A stretch of DNA of 64,000 nt from Mesomycoplasma dispar (GTDB lineage: Bacteria > Bacillota_I > Bacilli_A > Mycoplasmatales > Metamycoplasmataceae): NCBI RefSeq assembly GCF_000941075.1, contig NZ_CP007229.1, positions 558,001-622,000 on the forward strand, given 5' to 3'. How positions within the stretch are numbered: the stretch's first letter is position 1; each line of letters opens with the position of its first letter. Below, piece by piece: positions 34,883 through 45,259 of the stretch. Below the pieces are notes generated by a model. The model was not told where the DNA came from. It did no database searches and saw only the letters and a list, made by a program, of their open reading frames with translations. Made by a program: the position numbers and the translations under genes.

Positions 34883-35548
34883 TTAATATCCACCTTTTTT
34901 ATCATCGAGATTTTTAACAATGCTAACTGATTTTGAAGTTCCAAAACGAGTTGCGCCTAAATTATAAAAAGTTTCCATTTCGGCTAGATTAGAAATTCCG
35001 CCAGCAGCTTTTATTGCTAATTTTTCATTTTTGTTCGCTTTAATAATTTCAAGATCTTGAACACTTGCGCCACGATAGGAAAATCCGGTTGAGGTTTTGA
35101 TAAAATCAGCATTTGTTGAACTAATTACTTTTGTAGCATCAGCAATTTCGTTTGCAGATAAAAGTGCGGTTTCGATAATAACTTTGAGAATTTTATCACC
35201 AATTTCTTTTTTGATTTGGTTAATTTCGTTAATGATAAATTGAAAGTCTTTTTCTTTAAATTTACCAATGTTCATTACCATATCAATTTCATCAGCGCCA
35301 TGAGCGATTGCAAGTGCAGCTTCTTTTTGTTTAACGGCGCTAATCTGACTACCTAAGGGAAAACCGATGACGGTTACAATTTTAATGTTAGTGTTTGCTA
35401 GTTCTTTTTTTGCAAATTTAACTCAAATCGGTGCAATGCAAATTGCACCGAAATTATAAGTTTTTGCTTCATTAATTAAAGTTTTAATGTCGCTTGAAGT
35501 AGCCTGTGGTTTTAAAAGTGTATGATCAATTATAGCACGAAAATTCAT
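34883..35548 (-). CDS. deoC: Deoxyribose-phosphate aldolase
   Basis: 221 residues. Splits 2-deoxyribose 5-phosphate into glyceraldehyde 3-phosphate and acetaldehyde. Schiff-base Lys is in 'FIKTSTGFS' near residue 150. Other family motifs: 'IDHTLLKP' at the N-terminus, 'VIGFPLGS', '[12 protein letters not shown]' and 'IKAAGGI'. One TGA encodes Trp (APIWVKF). AAAAGGATG precedes the ATG, and an A17 tract lies just upstream of that site. Confidence 0.97.
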
Positions 35549-35570
35549 AAATCATCCTTTTAATTTACAG

Positions 35571-35587
35571 TTTTTTTTTTTTTTTTT
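35571..35587 (-). repeat. A17 homopolymer between deoA and deoC
   Basis: Seventeen T on the plus strand in the 51-base deoA-deoC spacer. Its A-run on the coding strand ends about 20 bases upstream of the deoC ribosome site. Confidence 0.85.
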
Positions 35588-35599
35588 AGACTAATGAGT

Positions 35600-36883
35600 T
35601 TAGTTAAGAAACATTTGTTGGAACTCAGGTTCAGGATTAATCGAAAATGTTTTAGTAATTAGATCCTGAATTTTTTGAAGGTCGATTGGATTTGAAGAAA
35701 ACAGTGTGAAAATTAGTTGATCTTCTTGGACATAAGTTCCAGTTTCAACCTCAAGAGAAATTCCAGCTTCATAGTCAATTTTTTGGTTCAATTTAGTGCG
35801 TCCACCACCTAAAAAAGCAACAATTTTCCCAAAAATTGAGGCGTTTTCTCATTTAATATAACCGTTTTGTGGAGCAAAAATTTCCTCTTTATAAGCGGGA
35901 ATTCAAAAGTTTGAAGACTGAATTGTCGTTGGATTTCCGCCTTGAGAACTAACCATTTTCAGGAAAATTTCACTTGGAATTCCAGATTCAATAATATTAG
36001 CGACTTTTTCCCGAGCTTTTTCCAGTTTAATTTTTTCAACCTCAGATAAAGTTTGAGCTACTAATTCGCTAGCAAAATCGCTAAGTTGGGATTGGTTTCC
36101 TTGAAGAATTGAAAGTGATTCGATAATTTCGTTTTTGTTACCAATCATTTTTCCAAGCGGGGCTTCCATGTTAGTGATTTTTACGATTGTTTTTTTACCA
36201 AATTTTTTTCCTAGCATTTTGATTTTGCTAGCTAATTTTTTTGCTCCCGAAAGTTCGGTCATAAAAGCGCCACTTCCACATTTGACATCGATTAAAATTA
36301 TATCAGCACCAGTGGCAATTTTTTTCGCCATTATTGAACTTGCAATTAAGGGAATTGAAGAAACGGTTCCAGTTACATCGCGTAGGGCGTAAATTTTTTT
36401 ATCAGCGGGAACAAGCGCATTTGATTGAGCGGTAATTGCAAGACCAATTTGTTGAACTTGATCTAAAAAACTAACCTCAGTTAATTGTGTGCGAAAACCA
36501 GAAATTGATTCTAATTTATCAATTGTGCCACCAGTAAAACCGAGTCCGCGTCCAGACATTTTCGCAACTTTATAACCAAGAGCGGCAAAAATTGGTCCGA
36601 TAATTAGCGAAATTTTATCACCGACTCCTCCAGTTGAGTGTTTGTCAATTTTAACACCGTTAATTTTTGAAAGGTTAATTGTTTTTCCTGATGCAATAAT
36701 TTCACGTGTAAAATAAAAAAGTTCATTATCATCAAGTCCATTAATTAAAATTGCCATTAGAAAAGAAGAAAATTGGTAATCGGCAATTAATCCGCTCATG
36801 AAACCGTTAATCATAAAGTTAATTTCTTCTTCGTTCAGTCGTTGTTTTTGCGCTTTTTTTTCAATTATTTCGAATAAATTCAT
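35600..36883 (-). CDS. deoA: Pyrimidine-nucleoside (thymidine) phosphorylase
   Basis: 427 residues. Phosphorolysis of thymidine/uridine/deoxyuridine to base plus (deoxy)ribose 1-phosphate. Family signature 'MSGRGLGFTGGTIDKLESI' spans about residue 108-126; 'KHSTGGVGDK' and 'DVKCGSGAFM' also match, and the C-terminal 'GAGI'-type domain is present. Two Trp are TGA, both near 'WIPAYKEE' and 'IKWENAS'. Starts 2 bases after the deoD stop with TTGGAG as ribosome site inside deoD. Could equally be called pdp, since substrate range cannot be read from sequence. Confidence 0.93.
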
Positions 36884-36885
36884 TG

Positions 36886-37584
36886 CTAAATCGCTCCAAG
36901 GGCAATTTTGATCATTTCGCCGAATTTTTCTTGTCTTGCAAGCGGGTCAAGTTCGGATTTGGTAATAAGATTATCAGAAATAGTCAAAATTGAAGCTGCT
37001 TGCTTTCCTAAATGGCTTGCAATTGTAAATAGTGCAAATGATTCCATTTCAACTGCTTTTGCCTTTGATGAGGAAATTGTTTTTTCTAATTCACGACTTG
37101 AATAAAAAACATCGGTTGAATGAATTCTTGCATAAGTCGGATTTAACTTTAATTTTGTCGCACTATGAAATAAATTTGCAACTAATTCAAGATCAGGTTG
37201 TGCTAAATGTGTTTGTTTTCCGCTAACAAGTGCTGGAAAGGAGCAAGAATCTGACCAAGCTGAATTAGCAATTACAAGGTCATAAATTTCAAGATTTTTA
37301 TCATAAGATCCCGCTGACCCGATACGAATTATTTTTTCAACATTATAAAACTTAAACAATTCATAAGCATAAATTCCAATCGATCCTGATCCCATCCCTG
37401 ATGAAGCAACTGTTACTTTTTTACCTTTATACTTACCAGTAAAAATAAAATTATTACGGACTTTTGAGACTAATTTTGCGTCTTTTAGAAAATTTTTAGC
37501 AATAAACTCTGCCCGTAACGGATCGCCAGGCATTAGAACAATTGGTGAAATTTCGTTTTTCTTAGCTTCAATATGTGCTGTCAT
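36886..37584 (-). CDS. deoD: Purine-nucleoside phosphorylase (DeoD type)
   Basis: 232 residues, the trimeric-type length. Cleaves purine (deoxy)nucleosides with phosphate. Motifs: 'IVLMPGDPLRAEFIA', 'GSGSIGIYAYEL', 'IRIGSAGS' and 'AVEMESFALF'. AAGGAG precedes the ATG. First gene of the salvage cluster deoD-deoA-deoC-upp-ECF-S. Confidence 0.96.
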   Translation of the reverse strand: MTAHIEAKKNEISPIVLMPGDPLRAEFIAKNFLKDAKLVSKVRNNFIFTGKYKGKKVTVASSGMGSGSIGIYAYELFKFYNVEKIIRIGSAGSYDKNLEIYDLVIANSAWSDSCSFPALVSGKQTHLAQPDLELVANLFHSATKLKLNPTYARIHSTDVFYSSRELEKTISSSKAKAVEMESFALFTIASHLGKQAASILTISDNLITKSELDPLARQEKFGEMIKIALGAI

Positions 37585-37664
37585 ATTTCTCCTTATATTG
37601 TGCTAGTAATTATAATATAAAAAAGCATTTTGGTGGTTAATTTTCCCCTGAAAAGTGTTTAATA

Positions 37665-38162
37665 TTACTTTTGAATGCTATAACAGTTAGCACTAATTCG
37701 GAATTTAAGTGCAAGTAAACTAAAAAAACAACCAAAAACTACGCCAAAACTGTAGTAACTAATGGCATAACTGATTAAATTGTATAAATTAAAAATTATT
37801 AAGGTAAAAAAAGTAAAAATTGTTAAAATGAAATAAATTTTATTATTTTTCTGTCAAAAATTGCAAACATCCTTTTGGAATCTAACGTCTTTTAGCAAAC
37901 TATTTTTTCAAAAAATCGGTGCAATTTTTGGCAGAAAAACAAAAAAAAGAATAATAAAAAATAAAAGCACACTTAAACCATTAAGCACAACAAAATTAAA
38001 AAAATTTAAACTTCTCAAGTAAAAATAGTAAATAAAGTTTTCAAAGATCGACACGATGAGACCAAAAAATGCCAAAAGCAAACTAAATTTTGCACAGTTG
38101 AGAAAAAATGTACCGTTTTTTAACATCCTTTTGATTTCATCCTTTCCGTAGAATGTTACCAT
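37665..38162 (-). CDS. Small integral membrane protein, unknown function
   Basis: 165 residues with four hydrophobic segments (about residues 25-45, 60-83, 108-130 and 135-152). Basic loops and two TGA-coded Trp separate them. I do not recognise the family. The start is uncertain: the ATG at 38162 has no good ribosome site, while an in-frame ATG at 38126 (giving MLKNGTFF) follows AAAAGG. It lies between secA and deoD, all on the same strand. Confidence 0.55.
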
Positions 38163-38272
38163 AATTTTTTAAAAAACAAAGTAAAATGGAAAAATTTGGG
38201 AAAAAAGCACAACTTTTCCTTTTTCTTAAAATTTTTCACATTTTTTATTAATATTGCTACGGAAGGCGAAAA

Positions 38273-41200
38273 TTAATCTTTGGATTGATTTTCTAATTCT
38301 GAATTTTTATCATTTATTATTTCAGTCTCATTCGTTTTTTCAGAATTATTTTCTTGATTTGTGTCAGTGTTATGATTGTGACTAGCTTCTTTTATAGAAG
38401 TATCCCGAGTATTTTCACTCTCAGGGCGAAACATTTTGATGAAAGCATCGGGGTCGTTTTTAAGGTCGATAAAGCCAGTTGAATGTGATAAATTTTCTTC
38501 CTGATTTTCGACAGTGTTACCATCTGCTTCTTCGTCTTCGTCTTCGTCATCTTCGTCTAAAAATTCTTCAAGACTATTATAATACTGAATTTCTAAGCCT
38601 TCTTCTTGATCTAATCGCTCTTCTTGCAGTCGTTCTTCTTGCTCTTTTTTTTGTTTTTCTTTAATTAACTCAAGTTGTTCTTCGTTCATTTTTACTAAAA
38701 TGTTACGTTTTTCATCAAGTGGCATATCCGCTTTTAGATTGACAAGTTTATTATTTGCAATTTTCCAAAGTTCAAATTCTTCACCTGAGTCAACCATTTC
38801 AATTTCAAGATCAGCAAGTTGTTTTGCAATAAATTCAGGTTGTTTTTCTGCTTCGATTCGGTTTAAAACGGCAATTCTTTCTTCGTTAGCAGCGATTATT
38901 TGTTCAATTAATTCTTCAGGAGTGTTTGCTGGATAAGAAATTGCGCTACCATCGGATAAAATCGCCTGGTGGTATTCCATTTTTTGGGCGTTAGCATTGT
39001 TAAAAAGCGCAACTATTGCTTGATATGCTGATTCAGAAACTAAAATGTTGAACTTTTTTGTCGCTTCTTCAGTAAAAATTTGGTAAGGATTTTTCTGTGA
39101 GTATTGAACTAAATTAGCTGAAGATCTTAATTTATCAATAGTATCGATATGATTTTGTCATTGACTATCAAGTGTTGATAAAATAATATGACGTTCTGAT
39201 TCAAAGTAAGTATCGCCTAAATTTTCTTTTAAAACTGTTTGAATTTGTTCAAAATAAATAGTTTCCAATTGTTTAATTAAAAATTCACTAAGTTGTTCAA
39301 AAGGATAATTTTCAATCCCGACTTGCCCAAAGTCAAAATGGGTAATTCTTGATAAATTATCGTTTAGATAATTTATCAAATTTGCATAATGAATTTCTTG
39401 GTTTGGAAGGAGAATAAAATCATAACCGAGAATGATGTCAACGGCTCTGATGATCATTTTTTGAATATAATGGTCAAAATTTTCGATTTGGAGAAGAATA
39501 TCTCTTTGGGTGTAAATTAAATCTCGTTGTTGCCGAATAACATCGTCATAACTGAGCACAGTTTTACGCATATCGAAGTTAAAACCTTCGATCTTCTTTT
39601 GTGCGGCAAGTAAAACGGAGTGGATATATTTTCCTTTGATTGGACCAGTTGTTAGGCCATAAACATCAAAAATTTGTTCAAAATTAGAAAAACGACGTAA
39701 AAGTTGATCTTGAAGCGAGATAAAAAAGCGCGATACTCCCACATCACCTTGACGTCCAGAACGCCCGCGAAGTTGATTGTCAATCCGTCGTGATTCGGCT
39801 TTGTCGGTTCCGAGAATATAAAGCCCACCAAGCTGAATTACTCCAGGTTCTAAAATAATATCAGTTCCTCTTCCGGCCATATTCGTAGCAATTGTGATCG
39901 CGTTTTTCCTTCCAGCTTTGGCGATAATTTCGGCTTCAAGTTGGTTTTGTTTAGCATTTAGAACTGTGTGATAAAGTCCTTTTTGATTTAGCATTTCCGA
40001 GAGAGTTTCGGAGTCAACAACTTGTGAGGTTCCAATTAGAATTGGCTGACCTGTTTTATGAATTCTTTCGACTTCAGCGATAATTGCCTGATTTTTTTGG
40101 TGAACTGTGGCAAAAATTTCGTCTTTTTCATCTTTACGAACCAACGGTTTGTTTGTCGGAATTACATTCACGCGCATATTATAAACATCGATGAATTCTT
40201 GCTCTTCAGTTTTGGCAGTTCCAGTCATCCCTGATAATTTTTTAAAAAGACGGAAAAAATTTTGGTAGGTAATTGTTGCAAGCGTTTTTGTCTCAGGTTC
40301 AATATCGATTCTTTCTTTAGCCTGCAGCGCTTGCTGAAGACCTTCAGAATAAGATCTACCAGCCATAATTCTTCCAGTAAATTGGTCAACTAACTCGATT
40401 TTACCGTTCTGGACGATGTATTCGACATCGCGTTTCATTACTTTATTTGCACGAAGAGCATTCTGAATTCGATGAACTAGTTCGGAGTTTTGAATTTCGT
40501 ATAAATTTCTTAACCCAAAAAAAGCATTTGCTTTGTCGATCCCTTTATCATTTAGTTTGATCCCTTTAGTTTCTTCGTCGATATAAAAATCTTCATCTAT
40601 GAGAGTGTTAACAAATTGGTTCGCCGATAAATATTCTGCTGGCGAGTTAGTTTTTCCACCACTAATTATTAGAGGAGTTTTGGCTTCATCAATTAAAATT
40701 GAATCAATTTCATCGATTAGACAAAAATTTAGTCCCCTTTGCACTTTTTCAGCTGCTGAAAAAACCATATTATCACGTAAATAGTCAAAACCAAGTTCTG
40801 AATGGATTGAATAAGTAATATCGGCTCTGTACATTAACCTTTTCGTTTCAGCATCCATTTCGGCTTTGTTAATTCCAACTGAAAGACCTAAAAAATTATA
40901 AACTTTTCCGTTATCAGTTGCATCACGTTCGGCAAGATATTCGTTAACAGTTGAGACAATTACCCCTTGACCTGAAAGTGCGTTGAGATAAACAGGTGGA
41001 ATTGATGCGATTGTTTTCCCTTCCCCAGTTTTCATTTCGGCAACCGAACCCATATCAAGAATTAAACCCCCAAGAATTTGTACATCATAAGGGGTTTTTC
41101 CTAAAACACGTTTGGTTGCTTCGCGGGCGACGGCAAAAGCATCGACTCTAATATCTTTAAGTTTCTCACCATTTGCTAATCTTTTTTTAAGAACATTAGT

Positions 41201-41326
41201 TTGATTAGCAAGATCATAATCAGTCATCGCACCATAATAACTACGTTTTTGATTGATCTGCTTTAAAAGCCGATACGCAAGTCTTAATTCCGAAGAAGTT
41301 TTAAAGAAACTAATTAGTTTTTTCAT
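38273..41326 (-). CDS. secA: Preprotein translocase ATPase SecA with long acidic tail
   Basis: 1017 residues. Drives protein export through SecYEG. Walker A 'MKTGEGKT' lies near residue 99 and Walker B-type 'LIDEIDSI' near 207. Helicase motifs are 'TNMAGRGTDI' and 'RGRSGRQGD'. The canonical fold ends near residue 780, after a TGA-coded Trp ('DSQWQNHID') and the helical wing/scaffold end 'SAYQAIVALFNNANAQ'. About 235 further residues follow: helical, very acidic (a D/E-rich block near 'FLDEDDEDEDEEADG'), then Asn/Glu/Thr-rich. The usual zinc-binding Cys tail is absent. ATG at 41326 has only a weak ribosome site. Confidence 0.96.
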
Positions 41327-41339
41327 TACATTTATTATT

Positions 41340-41593
41340 TTTCTAATTGTATTTTAAACATATTTAATTATGTTTTTAATTACAAGGTTAAAATTTTACC
41401 ACAAAATTTTCAGTTGACTAAAAGTTGTGAATCTTTTCTTTGTTTAGTAAATTTTACCAAATTTTCTTTTTTCTTAAAAAATTTTCGCAATTTTTTTGTT
41501 GGTCTTAAAAACTATTTCAATTTAAAGCAAATATTATTGCTGTTTAATGATTTAAATTTGAAAAATTTTAAATTTATAAACTAGCTTTTGTTT
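41340..41593. other. secA upstream region
   Basis: AT-rich non-coding sequence to the left end of the inverted-repeat block. I see only TATAAT-like matches. Confidence 0.4.
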
Positions 41594-41705
41594 AACCCGA
41601 GTTTCCCAGTTAGAATGACAAAAATATGGTTTAAACCGGAATATTAAATATTTTGTGTCTTAAGGTAAATCTAATTTGATAAAATTTATCATAAAGGACT
41701 AAAAT

Positions 41706-41980
41706 ATGAAAAAAGAGCAAAAAAAATATCCCCATTTGAGTTAGAAACTGAAAAAATTGTTAACAAATACGCCGATCATAAAAAAATTAAAAAAGAAGAT
41801 TTTCACAACAAAATTTCGCATATGTTTAAAACATTTGCTGAAACGCTCTTAAAGAAGGAATTCAAAGTGTGAATTATCTTTCAAAAATAACTTATTTGAC
41901 ACTCCAAAACGCAACCGAAAAATGACAAAGGCAGGCAAGAAATTGACACATTAATTAAAAAACAATTAGAAATCGGCTAA
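41706..41980 (+). pseudogene. Degenerate remnant, possibly an IS256-type transposase N-terminus
   Basis: The ATG frame stops after 12 codons (TAG). The next frame reads 'SPFELETEKIVNKYADHKK', then 'ISHMFKTFAETLLKKEFKV', then stops. A third frame carries 'RNRKMTKAGKK'. The Lys-rich start and 'FAETLLKKEF' pattern recall IS256-family transposase N-termini, but the match is weak. It lies just inside the left inverted repeat. Confidence 0.35.
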
Positions 41981-42096
41981 ATAATGTAAAATTAAATTAG
42001 ATTTCTATTTGAAAAATCCATAAAAATTTAAAACACAAAATTATAAACATTCCCAAAAATTTCAGTTATAAAAGATGGGATTAGGACTACTTAATT

Positions 42097-42741
42097 ATGA
42101 ATAAAATTAAAAAAACAAAAATTTTGGACGCCTGAACGGCATTAGAAATATTAACAAGTGGTAAATTTGATAAAAATGGAAAATTAAAACCAGTAAATTT
42201 AAAAAAAGAATTTGATGAACTAGTAAAACAAGGTGAAATCAAGGATGATGATTTTTACACATTTTTAAAAAAACTTTTTCCAAAATACAACGAAAATAAT
42301 ACTATTTGTCTTTTTTTTGGGATTTTTCGTTTAAATGAAATCAATATTTTTAAAAATGATGAGATCAAGAGTAAATTTGAGAAACAATTTCAGTTTTCAA
42401 TAATAGCAAAAATTAACTATAAAATCGAGTTTACAAAAAATGATTTTTTTATTCCCGAGATATATTATCTAAAACTTAATAATAACGAGTTTCTTCCTAA
42501 TAATAAAGAAAAAAACTTTAATAATTTCAATTTTTACAACTTTAAAAGGGATAAAATCCAAGAAATATACGATATTTTTCAACCATATTTCGCATTAACA
42601 GAGCTCAAAAATGAAAGTAATGAGAAGAAAGAACAAATAAAAGAAAAATTTAATGAATGTTTTGGCAATTTTCTAAAGCATTTCAAATTTAGTTTTGAAA
42701 ATAGTTATTCCTGAATTTCCCAGTTACAAATGCTTAATTAA
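42097..42741 (+). CDS. Orphan hypothetical protein
   Basis: 214 residues, starting MNKIKKTKILDAWTALEIL (W is TGA), followed by 'KKEFDELVKQGEIKDDDFYTFLKKLFP' (read in pieces) and 'LFFGIFRLNEINIF'. Charged and aromatic, no membrane segment or signal. I do not recognise it. The way it opens on a folded domain and ends at a copy of the inverted-repeat core suggests a truncated N-terminal part of a larger protein, for example a helicase or nuclease of a mobile element, but that is inference. No strong ribosome site: the ATG follows TACTTAATT. Confidence 0.55.
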
Positions 42742-42771
42742 AAAAGACCTCCCAATTTAGGTGATCTTTTT
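42741..42771 (+). terminator. Terminator after the orphan ORF
   Basis: Stem AAAAAGACCT against AGG-TGA-TCTTTTT with a 3-base bulge. It begins at the stop codon of the orphan ORF. Confidence 0.6.
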
Positions 42772-43067
42772 AAAACTTAACGTTATTTCATAACAATTTT
42801 TTTGACCTATAACCCTGATTTTTGTCAAATTTTGCTAACAAAATGCATTTTTAGTCGCTTTTTATTTTTGATCAGAGACAATTATGCATTTACAAATCAG
42901 GTTTTTTACTACAAAACTAAAAAAAGAACAACTTTTTTAACATTTTTATTATTAAAATAACTATATCATAATTGTTATGAAACGTTAGTACTTTTTTCTT
43001 ATTATTTTTTAAAACAAAGCCTTATTTATTAGTGTTTTTTGATATTTACAATTAATTATACCACCAA
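42772..43067. other. Non-coding stretch inside the candidate element
   Basis: About 300 bases of AT-rich sequence with stops in all frames. I see no feature other than the flanking hairpin and inverted repeat. Confidence 0.4.
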
Positions 43068-43234
43068 AACTGGGAAACCCAGGTTTGCAAGTTGTTTTTG
43101 GTTTTTCGAATCTGGCGCGGCATTGCTGTTGTGAATCATATAGGAATTATAAATTTTTAATTTTTCTAGTTTCTGAAAAGATAGGTTAGATTTAGATTAG
43201 ATTTTTTACTGAATTTTCCGCCTAAAATTTATTT

Positions 43235-43345
43235 TGTTTAAACTCAAAATTGCACTTTTTAATATCAAATAAATCACAGTTCCGACTGATCCTGCGATTA
43301 TAAGCGATAAACTCAAAATTTATTTAAAGGACATTCTCGTTTTCA
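43235..43345 (-). pseudogene. N-terminal remnant of a 'VETRISPLASSQ' family gene
   Basis: The minus strand reads 'SFK*ILSLSLIIAGSVGTVIYL', with TAA where family members have the TGA Trp codon of 'SFKWI'. Only the anchor survives. It lies downstream of a larger broken copy at 43398-44797, in the same order as the tandem cluster at 3-8 kb. Confidence 0.65.
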
Positions 43346-43397
43346 AATATATTTTTTATAAGTAAAAACTCTCTTTACTTATATTTTAGTAGTGATT

Positions 43398-44797
43398 TTA
43401 TTGCGCTGTAACTCAACCACTATCACCATTTTCGGTGTTGGTATCGATAATGAAAACTTGCCCTCCCGTTGTTCGATTAAATTGCCCAACTTCTGGAGTC
43501 GGAATTATGTTTAAAAATTTTTTTTATTTCTTCTTTTCATTGCTTCCGTTGGTAATCACTTCGAGCCATATTGGGATAGAATTCAGCGTAATTATTTTCT
43601 CAAAAATCAAAAATGTGTTTTGCTTGTGCTTCGGTTATTGCTTTTTTTGAAATTTTTCCTTGAATAGTTTCATCTGAGTATGATTAGTAAAACGGTATTT
43701 ATAAATCCGGTATTTTACTTTTCTTCAAGCCGCTTTTACTTCATCGGATTCGTTATTAATTGGTGGATTTTTTAGAGTTTCTAAATCTTCTTCTAAACCT
43801 TTAATAATTTTTCCAACTACTTGTTCACCAGTTTCCAAACCTGAAAGTGTCTGTAAATTTTTATTAGAAACTTTAGGCTTGCTAATTATTTCATTGACTT
43901 CTGAATTTTCATTTAAAGGTTTTTTTAAATAAATTTTCTGTTCTTTTTCGATTGTTGCTATGTTTTCAGATTGTTTTTCTGAAATTTGACTTTGGTTTTC
44001 TAGGATAGTTTTTAATTCTTTTTCAACAACTTTTTCGCTTTTTTCTTTTACATTTACTTCCGGACTATTTTCAACAACTTTGACAACTGTTGCAACCGGA
44101 ATTGTTTCTTCTGCCTTATCTGTTTTTGGCGCTATTTCAACATTTCCAAGAACTCTAGAAATTATTTGGTGTTTTATTTTCGATCGCTTTTTTCGGGGTT
44201 TTTCCTCTTTGTTTTCAACAATTACCAATTTTTGAACTACTAAAGGGTTATTTTTAACTTGATTTTGATTAGTTTTTGGGGTTTCTTTATTAACAACTGC
44301 AACTTTTTCCCGTTCTTTAACTACTTTTTGCTCTTGTTTGCCTTGGTTTGCAAGATTTTTACCTTCAACTTAAGAGCTTTTCTGTCTTCGGGAAGAACTA
44401 GAATTTGTGCTGTTTTCTTTGGTTTTTGTTCAGCTTTTGGTAAAAAGTGGTCTTGTTTTTTCGTTAACAAAACTGCTGGTGAAACTGATTTTTTTAGATT
44501 CTGAACTGACGTATTTTTTGCTGTTTCAGCTATTTTAGGTAAAATTTCTGTAATAGTTTTTTCAACTGTTTCAACTGTTGGTTTTTGACTATCAAGATTT
44601 TCAGTTTTGTCATTAATTGCTTCAGTTTGCGAACTTGCAAGCGGATTTATCCGCGTTTTGACACTAACGTTTTTAGGGTTGGTGTTATTTTTGCTGAAAT
44701 TAGAAATTGAGTTTTGGGAAGTCAAATAAACTGTAGCACCAGTTGATCCTACCGCTATTGGAACTAACAATAAAACTCACTTCAAGGATCTTCGCAT
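43398..44797 (-). pseudogene. 'VETRISPLASSQ' family gene with several frameshifts
   Basis: Start ATG 44795-44797: MRRSLKWV, anchor, then 'VSVKTRINPLASSQ'. The first frame stops near 44321 (KANKSKK, TAG). The natural continuation is in another frame (KNLANQGKQEQKVVKE). That frame runs through 'ETGEQVVGKIIKGLEED' and 'ESDEVKAAW' to about 43660, where a missing A in 'GGAAAAATTT' breaks it. The third part (ITEAQAKHIFDFWENN) needs one more shift at an A-run near 43520 before the last domain 'VGQFNRTTGGQVFIIDTNTENGDSGW'. The stop is at 43398-43400. At least three shifts make a true pseudogene likely. It is closest to the copy at 6562-7943. Confidence 0.8.
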
Positions 44798-45259
44798 ATT
44801 TATTTATTTTTCCTTTAGAGCAAATTTTAATTAACAAAAACAAAACTAAAAAAAGTTGTTAACTTTTTTCTATCTACTGTAATAAATTTTAATACATATT
44901 TTTGTGCTATTTGTTAATTAAAACAGATTTTTATGTTTAAACTACTTTTGATAATAATTCAGTTGCTATACTAAAATGTTTTAACACTTTTTTTATTACA
45001 TTTTAATTTGAACTTTAGGAATTTTCGAATTTTTTAAAACATTTTTTATTATTTCTTTTTGTGGTATAATTTTTTCAATAAATTAAAATCAAAGGTGTCA
45101 AAATGGAAATAGAAAATAAAACGCGAGTTTATCAAAACCGATAAAAAATTTAACAAAATTTGGAGAAAATAAAATCTTTTATTTATTTTTTGTCATTTTT
45201 TTGCAAAAATTTCAAAAAATAAATAAAAGTATTTCAAAAGGAAAAAAATATTTAGGATA
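44798..45259. other. Non-coding stretch with a truncated ORF
   Basis: About 460 bases. A TATAAT at 45064-45069 is followed by AAAGGTG and an ATG at 45104 that opens only a 13-codon frame (MEIENKTRVYQNR). This looks like the 5' end of a lost gene. The rest is AT-rich without ORFs. Confidence 0.45.

Larger units (their letters stand above)
41594..43085. mobile_element. Candidate decayed mobile element with imperfect terminal inverted repeats
   Basis: AACCCGAGTTTCCCAGTT at 41594-41611 matches in inverse orientation the sequence at 43068-43085 at 16 of 18 positions. A third, direct partial copy (AATTTCCCAGTTA) lies at 42714-42726 at the end of the internal ORF. Between them are a frame-broken protein remnant and one intact ORF. 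The span of about 1.5 kb fits an insertion sequence. No intact transposase and no clear target duplication were found. Confidence 0.4.

Noticed and set aside
38148..38265. Repeated CTACGGAA near the small membrane protein start and the secA stop
   Set aside because: Eight bases twice in 120 is compatible with chance and no wider repeat surrounds them.
38273..38980. Separate acidic hypothetical gene after secA
   Set aside because: It is in frame with secA; the apparent secA stop at 39158 is TGA, read as Trp in this genome.
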